A stretch of 64,000 nt of DNA from assembly GCA_022508525.1 (NCBI GenBank), contig JAFLVA010000001.1:1-64000 (forward strand), in the 5' to 3' direction. Positions 9,246-17,379 of this stretch are shown here, piece after piece. Each line of letters opens with the position of its first letter. Positions within the stretch are counted from its first letter, which is position 1. Under the pieces are notes generated by a model. It did not search any database, had not been told where the DNA came from, and saw nothing but the letters and a program-made list of their open reading frames with translations. The position numbers and the translations under genes were made by a program. The stretch comes from Erysipelotrichales bacterium. Its GTDB lineage: Bacteria; Bacillota_I; Bacilli_A; RFN20; CAG-826.

Positions 9246-9764
9246 ATGGCCAAAATTTCATCTAGAACTTTAAATAGATTAAAATCTCCATCTAAAGAAA
9301 AAATGGAGAATGCCTTTAATACGATTTATAAAGAGTATTCTTATTTGGTATATTACATATCTTTAAAAATTGTAAAAGATAAAGAAATTGCAAAAGATAT
9401 AACAAATGAAACATTTTTAAATTTTTTCGATAAAAAGAATTATATAAAAAATGTAAAAAGTATTAAATCATATTTAACTACTACCAGTAAAAACTTATCC
9501 CTTAACCATCTAATAGATCAAGAAAGAAAAGTTCCATTTAATGAAGAGGTAGCAGAAGAGCAAAGATATGATGATTTCGAAAGTTATATATCTAAATTTA
9601 AAGAATATTTAGATGAGGAAGAAATTGATTTAATTGTTTATCATTTGTTATATGATTTTAGTTTTAAAGATATTGCACGAATAAATAATACAACCACTAA
9701 TGCAATTTCTTCTAAATATCGACGAGCCATAATAAAAGTAAGAAAACATTTTAAGGAGATTTAA
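9246..9764 (+). CDS. ECF-type RNA polymerase sigma factor
   Basis: A 172-residue sigma-70 family protein of the extracytoplasmic-function type, with region 2 and region 4 only. Region 2 spans about residues 25-90 (YKEYSYLVYYISLKIVKD, then AKDITNETFLNFF). Region 4 spans about 115-170, with a DNA-binding helix-turn-helix FSFKDIARINNTTTNAISSK. The start ATG has AAAGG at about 9234. Only 2 bases separate its stop from a membrane-tethered serpin gene, the position normally held by an anti-sigma factor. No consensus promoter was recognised in the short gap after the ffh terminator, so self-activation is possible but unproven. The subgroup and targets are unknown. Confidence 0.86.
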   Translation: MAKISSRTLNRLKSPSKEKMENAFNTIYKEYSYLVYYISLKIVKDKEIAKDITNETFLNFFDKKNYIKNVKSIKSYLTTTSKNLSLNHLIDQERKVPFNEEVAEEQRYDDFESYISKFKEYLDEEEIDLIVYHLLYDFSFKDIARINNTTTNAISSKYRRAIIKVRKHFKEI

Positions 9765-9766
9765 CT

Positions 9767-11245
9767 ATGAAAAACTTAAAAGATAAAGTAAAAAAAGAGT
9801 TTGAATCTCAAATAGACACCGAATTAGATTTTGATACCACAACTCTTAATCCTAATCCTAAATCATTTCAAAATAAAATCATTATACGTAGATCAATTAT
9901 TGCCGCTGTTAGTGTCGTTGCTCTATGTATCATTTCCATTCCAATTTCTATTCCAATTCTTTTGATGCTAGATACTAAAGACACATTTAAAACATATAAA
10001 AAGGAATACACGCAAAGTGAATTAAAACAAATCGAATTAAACACATTTAAAAAATTAAATGATGTTAGTTATCCAGAACAATTTTCTAAGCGTGAAGTAA
10101 GTGACGAATACCGTGAATCTGTCATAGATTTTTCTAATAAAATGTACTTTGCTATAGATCAAAATAATGCTGCATTTTCGCCATTAAATTTATATATGAA
10201 TCTTAGCATTTTATCATTAGCATCGAATAATGAAAACACCTTGAAAGAATTTGATAATTTACTAGGAATGAGTAAAGAATCACGAGAAAAAGACTTCATA
10301 AATGCCTATATTAACGATTATTTTTATAATTCAAGTGGCACAATGCAAATGTATAATGGCTGTTTTGCTACTAACAAATTTGATGCCAACAATGATTTTA
10401 TTTCTAGTTTAACAAGACATTATACAGAGGCTTATCAAGTTGATTTTAATTCCGATGCATCAATTAATAAAATTTTATCTTGGATTGATCAACGAGTGCA
10501 AGATAGGAATTTTTTGAACAAAAATAATTTGGAAATAGATGAAAATACAGCGATTCTTTTAATCTCAACACTTTATTATAAAAACACTTGGTTTCATGAA
10601 TTTGATAAACAAGATACGATTGAAAATGTTTTTTATTTAGAAGATAGGTCTACGCTTACTATTCCATATCTTTCTCATAAATATTTTGGTGAATGCTATG
10701 ATTATGAAGACTACATAAGTTGCTATGATTATTATGTAAATGGACTAAAAATTAAATATATCATTCCTAAAACTGATGTTTCGAAATCAATATTTGAATT
10801 AATTCACAATAAAAAAATTTTTGTAGATGATGAAACAAGAAGAATAAAACCAGAAACTTCATGGTATGAAAATCCTATTATTAATTTAAAAGTGCCAAAA
10901 TTTGAAAGTGAATGCCTAGTGGATTTTTCTTCAGCATTAAAAGCAAATGGCCTAAGAAGTTTGTTTGATCCAAATAGTCATAGTTTTGATTATGCTTTTG
11001 ATAATTTGCCTAGCAATATGAGCATATATCTTGATTATGTTAAACAAAAGAATCACATATCTTTTGATGAATCTGGAACAACACTTAAAAGCGTTACTTT
11101 TTCAGGATTTAAAGGCGCAACTTCTGCAGCACCAATGACTACGGATACCATTGATGTTAATTTGAATCGCCCTTTTGTTTATATAATATACGATAGTAAT
11201 GACTTACCAATATTTGTTGGAAATTTAAATAATCCTATAAAATAA
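9767..11245 (+). CDS. Membrane-tethered serpin paired with ECF sigma factor
   Basis: A 492-residue serpin-fold protein. Residues 1-42 are charged and predicted cytoplasmic, ending IIIRR; 43-68 form one membrane helix; the rest is predicted outside. Serpin marks are NAAFSPLNLYMNLSILSLAS near 135-155, STLYYKNTW, LKVPKFE, a hinge-like DESGTT (434-439), and the C-terminal RPFVYIIYDSNDLPIFVGNL. The reactive loop contains SAAP-M-T; by distance from RPF and similarity to the IP-M-S loop of alpha-1-antitrypsin, Met457 is a plausible P1. However, hinge residues after GTT are LKSV, not the Ala-rich stretch of strong inhibitors, and the loop is about 7 residues longer, so inhibition is uncertain. It starts 2 bases after the sigma gene with ribosome site AAGGAG. 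It may be an anti-sigma/sensor; this is inference. Confidence 0.85.
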   Translation: MKNLKDKVKKEFESQIDTELDFDTTTLNPNPKSFQNKIIIRRSIIAAVSVVALCIISIPISIPILLMLDTKDTFKTYKKEYTQSELKQIELNTFKKLNDVSYPEQFSKREVSDEYRESVIDFSNKMYFAIDQNNAAFSPLNLYMNLSILSLASNNENTLKEFDNLLGMSKESREKDFINAYINDYFYNSSGTMQMYNGCFATNKFDANNDFISSLTRHYTEAYQVDFNSDASINKILSWIDQRVQDRNFLNKNNLEIDENTAILLISTLYYKNTWFHEFDKQDTIENVFYLEDRSTLTIPYLSHKYFGECYDYEDYISCYDYYVNGLKIKYIIPKTDVSKSIFELIHNKKIFVDDETRRIKPETSWYENPIINLKVPKFESECLVDFSSALKANGLRSLFDPNSHSFDYAFDNLPSNMSIYLDYVKQKNHISFDESGTTLKSVTFSGFKGATSAAPMTTDTIDVNLNRPFVYIIYDSNDLPIFVGNLNNPIK

Positions 11246-11247
11246 AA

Positions 11248-11278
11248 AATCATTGCAATTTGCAATGATTTAATTTTT
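11248..11278. terminator. Bidirectional terminator between serpin and trmD
   Basis: AATCATTGCA (11248-11257) and TGCAATGATT (11261-11270) form a perfect 10-bp stem with a 3-base loop. A T tract follows on the plus side, and A residues precede it, giving T residues on the minus strand. It serves the convergent serpin and trmD operons; its right arm reaches the trmD stop codon. Confidence 0.88.
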
Positions 11279-12046
11279 TTTGATGAATTTATGACCTTTA
11301 GCAATGGCGTCTAATTCCCATTTGCCTGTTTCATTATTTTCAATTTCGTTAAGTAATTTTTGATCTTTTTTAGTTAATGGGAAATTACTAAATAAATCAG
11401 GTCTTTTTTCTTTTGTTAATTTTAAGCTTTGCTTTTGTCTCCATTTCGCGATTGCTTCGTGATTTCCAGAAAATAAAATATCAGGCACTTTATCTCCATT
11501 AAAATCATATGGCTCAGTGTATTGTGGATATTCAAGCAAACCATTTTCAAAAGTTTCCTCAACAATAGATTCCTCTGATATTGCTCCATCGATCAACCTA
11601 ATTACTGCATCAGCAATTACCATTGATCCAAGTTCGCCACCAGTGAGAATATAATCACCAATAGAAATGCATTCATCAACATATTTTTCAATTCGAGAAT
11701 CAACACCCTCATAATGGCCACATATGATAATTAAATGCTCATATTGCGTATATTTATGAGCAGTTTTTTGATTAAATGTTCCACCAGTTGGAGACATAAG
11801 AATAACGTGAGAATTCTCAGTTTTAACACTATTTAATGCGTCAATAATTGGTTGGCACTTCATAATTAAACCAGCCCCTCCTCCGATTGGAGCAGAATCA
11901 ACGCGTCCATATTTATCTTTAGTAAAATCACGAATATTTACGCATTCTAATTCAATAGCGTTTTTTGCGATTGCTCGTTTAATTATTGAAGTGTTAATGA
12001 ACCCATCATACATTTCTTTAAAGAGAGTCAAAAATGTTATTTTCAT
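11270..12046 (-). CDS. trmD: tRNA (guanine-37-N1) methyltransferase TrmD
   Basis: A 258-residue SPOUT-fold methyltransferase that makes m1G37 next to the anticodon and prevents frameshifting. The knot region is visible: MSPTGGTFNQ, IICGHYEGVDSRI and ISIGDYILTGGELGSMV, which bind S-adenosylmethionine. It overlaps rimM by 4 bases (ATGA), the classic rimM-trmD coupling. It is the last gene of the minus-strand operon rpsP-khpA-rimM-trmD. Confidence 0.97.
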   Translation of the reverse strand: MKITFLTLFKEMYDGFINTSIIKRAIAKNAIELECVNIRDFTKDKYGRVDSAPIGGGAGLIMKCQPIIDALNSVKTENSHVILMSPTGGTFNQKTAHKYTQYEHLIIICGHYEGVDSRIEKYVDECISIGDYILTGGELGSMVIADAVIRLIDGAISEESIVEETFENGLLEYPQYTEPYDFNGDKVPDILFSGNHEAIAKWRQKQSLKLTKEKRPDLFSNFPLTKKDQKLLNEIENNETGKWELDAIAKGHKFIKKN

Positions 12047-12552
12047 AATAAACCCTCCACAACATGGATGATAATTTTATGGTTTTCAATATCAACATTT
12101 TTAACAAATGCTCTAACAAATGGAACTAACAAATCTTTTTTTCCATTTCTTTCTACGCGTAATGTTTGATATGCTGCATATTCTTCAACAGTCTTTACGT
12201 GGCCTAATAAGTTATTATCTTCATCAAAAACGTCACAAGACATTAACTCGTAATAATGATAATAATTTTTTGGTAGAGTAGCTTCCTCTTGTGGTATTTG
12301 CACTAAATAATTTTTAAATCGCTCAACATCATTAGCGTTTTTATATTCATTAAAAGAAACTATATCTAGATTTTTGTTTTGCTTAAAAGTAGCAATTGTA
12401 ACCTCTTCGCGAATTCCAGTTTTTTCATTTAATAAGTAAACTTTTTTATTTTTCTTGTAGCGAGTATTAGAAAAATGAGAAGAAGAATAAATTTTAACTT
12501 CTCCCTTTATCCCGAATATTCCAACAATTCTACCTAAGGTTATATATTCCAT
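12043..12552 (-). CDS. rimM: Ribosome maturation factor RimM
   Basis: A 169-residue RimM that binds ribosomal protein S19 and helps mature the 30S head. The N-terminal beta-barrel opens with LGRIVGIFGIKGEVKIYS, the family signature. The C-terminal PRC-barrel contains YHYYELMSCDVFDEDN and ends KIIIHVVEGLL. It lies between khpA and trmD on the minus strand, 36 bases after khpA. Confidence 0.95.
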   Translation of the reverse strand: MEYITLGRIVGIFGIKGEVKIYSSSHFSNTRYKKNKKVYLLNEKTGIREEVTIATFKQNKNLDIVSFNEYKNANDVERFKNYLVQIPQEEATLPKNYYHYYELMSCDVFDEDNNLLGHVKTVEEYAAYQTLRVERNGKKDLLVPFVRAFVKNVDIENHKIIIHVVEGLL

Positions 12553-12588
12553 AATACTAATACTCCAATATTTGAAAAAATGAGGATA

Positions 12589-12855
12589 TTAGTCCTCATT
12601 AGTTTTTTCATCAAAAGATTCGAATTTCAAATGAACTCTTTTATTTTCTAGTTTGCCTGCAATTGAAACAACCTCACGTAAGGCATCGGCAACAATACCT
12701 TTTCTACCAATAAGTTTAGCAGTATCTGTTTGATTTGCGACAACTAAGATTAATACATCTTTTTCTGATTCATTTGGCATTTCTCTAACCATTAATGATT
12801 CAGGATTGTCAATAAAAGAATCGACAAAAGCATGGATAATCTTTTCGTAATCCAT
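12589..12855 (-). CDS. khpA: RNA-binding KH-domain protein KhpA
   Basis: An 88-residue single KH-domain protein (YlqC/KhpA). KhpA pairs with KhpB/EloR in Gram-positive bacteria and influences cell elongation and RNA metabolism. The GxxG loop is IGRKG, at about residue 49. It follows rpsP by 5 bases, as ylqC does in B. subtilis. YlqD, present after ylqC in Bacillus, is absent. Confidence 0.93.
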   Translation of the reverse strand: MDYEKIIHAFVDSFIDNPESLMVREMPNESEKDVLILVVANQTDTAKLIGRKGIVADALREVVSIAGKLENKRVHLKFESFDEKTNED

Positions 12856-12860
12856 GATAA

Positions 12861-13127
12861 TTATTCTCCTTTTTTGTTTGCTTTAGCGATGATGCCTGCT
12901 TTTGAGAATAAAGCACGGACAGTATCAGAAAGTTGTGCACCTTCGTGAATCCATTTGATTGCTTTTTCTTCATCAATTTTAGCTTGGTTTTCTTTTGCTA
13001 ATGGATCGAATGTTCCTAATAATTCGATATAACGGCCATCACGTGGGAATCTGCTGTCAGCAGCAACAATTCTATATGATGGATCCTTATGACGACCAGT
13101 TCTTGTTAATCTAATTTTTACAGCCAT
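12861..13127 (-). CDS. rpsP: 30S ribosomal protein S16
   Basis: An 88-residue S16 with the standard opening [19 protein letters not shown]. It binds 16S rRNA in the 30S body. The start at 13127 is supported by family alignment and GGAGATT just upstream on the minus strand; an in-frame upstream extension to 13193 runs through the promoter and is not real. It is the first gene of the inverted rpsP-khpA-rimM-trmD operon. Confidence 0.97.
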   Translation of the reverse strand: MAVKIRLTRTGRHKDPSYRIVAADSRFPRDGRYIELLGTFDPLAKENQAKIDEEKAIKWIHEGAQLSDTVRALFSKAGIIAKANKKGE

Positions 13128-13164
13128 TTTAATAATCTCCTTTTTTCTTAAAATTACAATACTG

Positions 13165-13193
13165 ATTATATATAAGACTATAATTAATGTCAA
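13165..13193 (-). promoter_or_regulatory. Consensus sigma-A promoter of rpsP operon
   Basis: On the minus strand, TTGACA (13193-13188) and TATAAT (13170-13165) are separated by exactly 17 bases. Both hexamers match the vegetative consensus perfectly. The start of transcription is expected near 13158, about 30 bases before the rpsP ATG. Confidence 0.93.
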
Positions 13194-13227
13194 GTATTTT
13201 TACTTAACACTATATAAAATATTTCCT

Positions 13228-13256
13228 TTGAACGAAAGCGCTTTATATGATAAACT
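13228..13256 (+). promoter_or_regulatory. Promoter of NCS2 permease gene
   Basis: TTGAAC (13228-13233) and TAAACT (13251-13256) are 17 bases apart, with TGA before the -10 (extended -10). It diverges from the rpsP promoter, with the two -35 elements about 35 bases apart. The leader is short and no purine riboswitch fits in it. Confidence 0.65.
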
Positions 13257-13285
13257 AATAAAGTTGAGAAAGAGGTAAATTTTTT

Positions 13286-14782
13286 ATGAAAAATTTTATT
13301 GATAAATTCTTTCACATCTCAGAAAGAAAATCATCTTTAAAAAGCGAAATAATTGGTGGTTTAATTACATTCGTTGCAATGTGTTATATCTTGCCGGTTA
13401 ATGCTTCAATATTAAACGCCATGGGAATGGATAAATCGGGTGTATTTGCTATGACCGCGATTGTTGGTGCTTTAGTGACATTCATCATGGGATTTGTCGC
13501 AAATTATCCAGTTGTTTTGAGTGCTGGTATGGGGCTAAATGCATATTTAGCTTATACAATATGTCAAGGAAGTCAATATACATGGCAACAATGCATGATT
13601 TTATTAACTATTTCAGGTTTATTGTTTTTTGCATTCTCATTGACTCCTGTTCGAAAAATCATAATTGAGTCGATACCTAAAGATATTAAATATATTATTT
13701 CAAGTGCTTTAGGAGCGTTTATTTGCTTTGTTGGATTAAGAAATTCGGGAATTGTTGTTGGAGGTTCAACTTTAGTAGAACTTGGTAGTTTGTTAAATCC
13801 ATCAACAATTATTGCTTTAGTGACAGTAATTTTGTGCTTTGTTCTAATGTTTTCTAAAAATAAAATTGTATCAAATTTAGCAATTCCTATTTGTATTTTA
13901 GTAGCAGCTGTTGCAGGTGTCATTACATCTTCAATTATGATAAAAACAGGTGCAATTGAGTTTGGTCTAGATATACTTGATCCAAAGTCAGGAATATTTA
14001 AGTGGCAGTATACAAGTGAAATTTTAAAAGAACTCGAATGTAAATTGCCAATTGCACCATGGCATGATTCAAATGTTACATGGGGAATGAACGGTGTGGA
14101 TAAAGTATTTGCATTTGGCTTATTCACAGATTATAGCGGACAAGAATTTGGAGAGGATTTATTAAAAGTTCTAACAACTCCAACTTCATATGTTGCTATT
14201 TTCTCACTAATGTTTGTTAACTTATTTGATACAACTGCAACATTACTTGCTGTTGGAAGAAATACGGGTATCATTGATGAAAATGGTAAAATGCAGAATT
14301 ATCAAAAAGCAGTACTTGCTGATTCAATTGGTGCAGCTGTATGTGGTCCGTTAGGAACATCAACTGTTACTTCATTTGCAGAAAGTAATGTCGGTGTAGA
14401 AATGGGCGCCAAGACAGGATTTGCAGCTGTAATTGCAGGATTAATGTTCTTATTATCAGCTTTCATTTACCCAGTATTCTCAATTTTTACCGCAGGATCA
14501 GTTACTGCTCCAGCTTTGGTTTGTGTCGGTGCAATGATATTTGTAGGCAATTTTAAAGATATAGACTTTAAAGATCGTATCGTAGCATTTACAGGATTTA
14601 TTACTGTGATATTTTCACTTCTTGCATACTCAATTGCTACTGGAATTGGTATAGGATTAATTTGTTATGTATTAATGATGTTAATCGCAAGAAGAGGAAA
14701 AGAAGTAAGTGTACCAATTTACATTGTTGCTGGTTTATTTGTTGTATCATTTGCGTTAACAGCAATAATGCCGTTGCTGTAA
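13286..14782 (+). CDS. NCS2 family purine permease (AzgA/PbuG-like)
   Basis: A 498-residue integral membrane protein with about 12-14 hydrophobic segments. It matches the AzgA-like branch of nucleobase:cation symporters (hypoxanthine/guanine/adenine uptake, PbuG/PbuO type). Markers are the N-terminal GGLITFVAMCYILPVNASIL, SAGMGLNAYLAYTI in helix 3, FVNLFDTTATLLAVGR around residue 310, and GPLGTSTVTSFAESNVGV. The exact substrate cannot be told from sequence. It is monocistronic between the inverted rpsP operon and pepT. Confidence 0.9.
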   Translation: MKNFIDKFFHISERKSSLKSEIIGGLITFVAMCYILPVNASILNAMGMDKSGVFAMTAIVGALVTFIMGFVANYPVVLSAGMGLNAYLAYTICQGSQYTWQQCMILLTISGLLFFAFSLTPVRKIIIESIPKDIKYIISSALGAFICFVGLRNSGIVVGGSTLVELGSLLNPSTIIALVTVILCFVLMFSKNKIVSNLAIPICILVAAVAGVITSSIMIKTGAIEFGLDILDPKSGIFKWQYTSEILKELECKLPIAPWHDSNVTWGMNGVDKVFAFGLFTDYSGQEFGEDLLKVLTTPTSYVAIFSLMFVNLFDTTATLLAVGRNTGIIDENGKMQNYQKAVLADSIGAAVCGPLGTSTVTSFAESNVGVEMGAKTGFAAVIAGLMFLLSAFIYPVFSIFTAGSVTAPALVCVGAMIFVGNFKDIDFKDRIVAFTGFITVIFSLLAYSIATGIGIGLICYVLMMLIARRGKEVSVPIYIVAGLFVVSFALTAIMPLL

Positions 14783-14803
14783 AAAAATATAAATTTATAA
14801 ATT

Positions 14804-14833
14804 AAAACCACTTCAATTATGAAGTGGTTTTTT
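14804..14833. terminator. Bidirectional terminator between permease gene and pepT
   Basis: AAAACCACTTC (14804-14814) and GAAGTGGTTTT (14821-14831) form an 11-bp perfect stem with a 6-base loop, with T residues after it. It lies between convergent genes and can act in both directions. Confidence 0.9.
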
Positions 14834-14835
14834 AT

Positions 14836-16041
14836 CTATTTTACAAGTTCTAAAAGAATTTCAACCATCTTACTCATTTGAGTAAGTGATGCATATTCAA
14901 ATCTTCCGTGGTAGTTATATCCTCCTGTACCTAGGTTTGGTGTTGGAAGACCTAATACTGTTAATCTAGCACCATCAGTTCCACCACGAATTGGTTCAAA
15001 CTCATAGGTGATACCTAGTCTTTTATAAACATCGACAATGTGATCTAAAGAACGAGGATCTTTTTCAATGTATGTACGCATATTTTCATAGGAATCTTCT
15101 ATTACTAGTTCAACAATTTCATATCCATATTTATGATTTAAAATATTTTTTGCAATTTCAAAATCTTTTTTCTGCTTTTCAAATATGGATTTAGTGTGAT
15201 TTCGAATAATATACTCCATTTCGGTGTATTCACAACTTCCTTTTATCTCGCAAAGATGATTAAAACCTTGATAACCTTCGGTTTTGCTTGGAATCATATC
15301 ACTAGGTAATAAATCATTGAATTCCTCTGCAACTAAAATCGAATTAATCATTTTATCTTTGGCAGATCCTGGATGAATACTTACCCCATGTATTTTTACA
15401 GTGGCAGAAGCAGCATTGAAATTTTCATATTCGATATAATGGATGTCTCCACCATCAAGAGTGTAAGCATAATCTGCATCAAATTCTTTAATATCGAAAT
15501 TATCAGTTCCACGCCCAATTTCTTCGTCAGGTGTGAATGCAATACTAATTTGACCATGTTTTATATTGGAAGCTAACAATTTTTCAATAAAGGTCATAAT
15601 AATTGCAATTCCAGCTTTATCATCAGCGCCTAATAATGTTTTACCATTAGTAACTACAAGTGTTTCGCCAATGTTCTTTAATAAACTTGGGAATGTTTTA
15701 GTATCTAAAATGATTTTTTCATCTTTGTTAAGAAGAATATCTTCTCCGTTATATTTTTCAATAATACGTGGCTCAACATCTTTTCCTGAACAATCAGGAG
15801 ATGTATCCATGTGTGCAATAAATCCAATCTTAACTTTGATATCTTCGCAATTTGCAGGAATTTTAGCGTATACAATGCCATACTTATCTAGATATGCATT
15901 GCTTATACCTAATTGTTGTAATTCCTTTACAAGTTTCTTTGCCAAATCTAATTGTTTCATAGTGGATGGGTAAGTATTTGAACTTTCATCGCTTTGTGTA
16001 TCAATTTTGACATAATCGATAAATCTATCTTTTATATCCAT
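14836..16041 (-). CDS. pepT: Peptidase T (tripeptide aminopeptidase)
   Basis: A 401-residue M20-family zinc peptidase that removes the N-terminal residue from tripeptides. Metal and catalytic motifs are IAHMDTSPD, GADDKAGIAII, FTPDEEIGRG and DGARL near the C terminus (RGGTDGARLTVLG). The ATG at 16041 is chosen over an upstream in-frame TTG because AAAGGGG is 8 bases before it. Its product would complete the breakdown of imported peptides. It converges with the NCS2 gene. Confidence 0.96.
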   Translation of the reverse strand: MDIKDRFIDYVKIDTQSDESSNTYPSTMKQLDLAKKLVKELQQLGISNAYLDKYGIVYAKIPANCEDIKVKIGFIAHMDTSPDCSGKDVEPRIIEKYNGEDILLNKDEKIILDTKTFPSLLKNIGETLVVTNGKTLLGADDKAGIAIIMTFIEKLLASNIKHGQISIAFTPDEEIGRGTDNFDIKEFDADYAYTLDGGDIHYIEYENFNAASATVKIHGVSIHPGSAKDKMINSILVAEEFNDLLPSDMIPSKTEGYQGFNHLCEIKGSCEYTEMEYIIRNHTKSIFEKQKKDFEIAKNILNHKYGYEIVELVIEDSYENMRTYIEKDPRSLDHIVDVYKRLGITYEFEPIRGGTDGARLTVLGLPTPNLGTGGYNYHGRFEYASLTQMSKMVEILLELVK

Positions 16042-16146
16042 GTGTATCGCCCCTTTAAACAATTTAAATCATACAACAAAAAATAGCCTATTTACACTAA
16101 AATGCTCTTTAATTTTTGATATAAGCAATATTGCTTATAAAAACAC

Positions 16147-16175
16147 TTGAATAAATGTAATTAATTTGTTAGAAT
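16147..16175 (+). promoter_or_regulatory. Promoter of rplS
   Basis: TTGAAT (16147-16152) and TAGAAT (16170-16175) are 17 bases apart, with TGT before the -10 (extended -10). Transcription would start near 16182 and give a leader of about 85 bases. Confidence 0.75.
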
Positions 16176-16181
16176 AACAAA

Positions 16182-16253
16182 GCGTTTTGAAAAAGCGCTG
16201 CAGATGGTCCGCTGGAGCTCACTACTCGAATGAACATCCTAAGATAACGAAAA
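16182..16253 (+). promoter_or_regulatory. Candidate L19 leader RNA upstream of rplS
   Basis: The about 85-base leader between the rplS promoter and gene is G/C-rich compared with surrounding DNA and can fold. GATG (about 16203) and CATC (about 16235) can close a stem around GTCCGCTGGAGCTCAC. An L19 leader (ribosomal-protein autoregulatory RNA) is known before rplS in Bacilli. The match here is by position and general character, not by a covariance search. Confidence 0.5.
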
Positions 16254-16267
16254 GGAGAGTGGAAATT

Positions 16268-16615
16268 ATGAATAATAATTTAGTTAATGAAATTTCAAAG
16301 TCCCAACTCAGAAAAGATATCCCAGATTTCAAAACTGGTGATACAATCAATGTTTATGTAAGAATTATTGAAAACGGAAAAGAAAGATTACAATTATTCC
16401 AAGGTGTTGTTATTGCACGCCGTGGTGGCGGAGTCAGCGAGACATTCATTGTTAGAAAAATGAGCAGTGGTATCGGCGTTGAAAGAACATTCCCTCTGCA
16501 TTCACCAACTATCAATAGAATTGAAGTTGTTAAAAGAGGTAAAGTTCGTCGTAACAAAATCTTCTACATCCGTGAACGTTCTGGTAAGGCTGCACGTATT
16601 AAAACAATTCTTTAA
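16268..16615 (+). CDS. rplS: 50S ribosomal protein L19
   Basis: A 115-residue L19 at the 30S-50S interface. Family features are [35 protein letters not shown], and the C-terminal [20 protein letters not shown]. The ATG at 16268 follows AAAGGAGAG; longer in-frame readings start inside the leader and are rejected. It restores the Bacillus order after the inverted rpsP block (rplS-rbgA-rnhB), with a signal peptidase gene in between. Confidence 0.97.
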   Translation: MNNNLVNEISKSQLRKDIPDFKTGDTINVYVRIIENGKERLQLFQGVVIARRGGGVSETFIVRKMSSGIGVERTFPLHSPTINRIEVVKRGKVRRNKIFYIRERSGKAARIKTIL

Positions 16616-16632
16616 TTTGAAAATAGTGACTC

Positions 16633-16660
16633 AAAATGCTTCCAATCGGGAGCATTTTTT
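16633..16660 (+). terminator. Terminator after rplS
   Basis: AAAATGCTTCC and GGGAGCATTTT form a stem of about 10-11 bp with a short loop, followed by T residues (16655-16660). Confidence 0.85.
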
Positions 16661-16777
16661 GTTTGTTTTGTAAAAACTAATAATATTGTTAAGTTAATAT
16701 TTGGTTATGGTTACAAATATTAAAGTTTGTAAATAATTATAACTTCAATTATAATTATTAAGAAAGGTAGAAAGAAT

Positions 16778-17368
16778 ATGAAAAAAAAGACTACTAAGGT
16801 AATAGATATTATTCTAACTGTCGGCATAGTTTTATGCTTAGGTCTGGCAGGTGTTTTTCTCTACCGCAATATTTGTTATGATGAAATAGTTGTTTCTGGT
16901 AATTCAATGGAAACTACATTACATAATGGTGATTTTGGTTTAATGAAAACCACAAAATATGCAATAAATCATATTAAGAGATTTGATATTGTAATTGTTG
17001 AAGTGGATAACGATACCTCTAATGAACATGACATTATTAAAAGAGTTATTGGATTACCTGGTGAAAAAATTAAAATAGAAGCAAATGGTGACGTCTTAAT
17101 TAATGGATCAATTATAGAAGAACCATTTTTAACAGTGGCTAAATCCAATACTTATAGACCGAATGCATATGGATGTTTTGAAGAATACGTAATTCCAAGT
17201 GACTCGTATTTTTGTTTGGGCGATAATAGAGGTGCATCTGCAGATTCAAGAAATAGAGGTGCTCTATCCAAAGAGCATATCTTAGGAGTATTAAAAGTAA
17301 TTTATAAAGAAAAATGCTCTGAAAGTGACAATAATGCTTGTAGTACAATAAAACCAAGATGGTTTTAA
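16778..17368 (+). CDS. Signal peptidase I
   Basis: A 196-residue type I signal peptidase that cleaves exported preproteins outside the membrane. One N-terminal membrane helix (about 9-29) anchors it. The catalytic serine is Ser43 in SGNSMETTL, and the general base is Lys88 in KRVIGLPGEKI. The box D/E pattern CLGDNRGASADSRNRG is also present. It is the SipS/LepB type found before rbgA in many Firmicutes. Ribosome site GAAAGG lies upstream; rbgA follows 11 bases after the stop. Confidence 0.95.
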   Translation: MKKKTTKVIDIILTVGIVLCLGLAGVFLYRNICYDEIVVSGNSMETTLHNGDFGLMKTTKYAINHIKRFDIVIVEVDNDTSNEHDIIKRVIGLPGEKIKIEANGDVLINGSIIEEPFLTVAKSNTYRPNAYGCFEEYVIPSDSYFCLGDNRGASADSRNRGALSKEHILGVLKVIYKEKCSESDNNACSTIKPRWF

Positions 17369-17379
17369 GGTGACCATTT

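Noticed and set aside
13194..13285. Purine riboswitch before the NCS2 permease
   Set aside because: The leader is too short after the -10 and has none of the conserved purine-aptamer loops.
13573..14127. 184-codon reverse frame inside the NCS2 permease gene
   Set aside because: It is antisense to a clear membrane transporter, has no ribosome site or family, and its composition follows from the opposite strand.
15566..15973. 135-codon forward frame inside pepT
   Set aside because: It is antisense to conserved M20 peptidase motifs and has no ribosome site.
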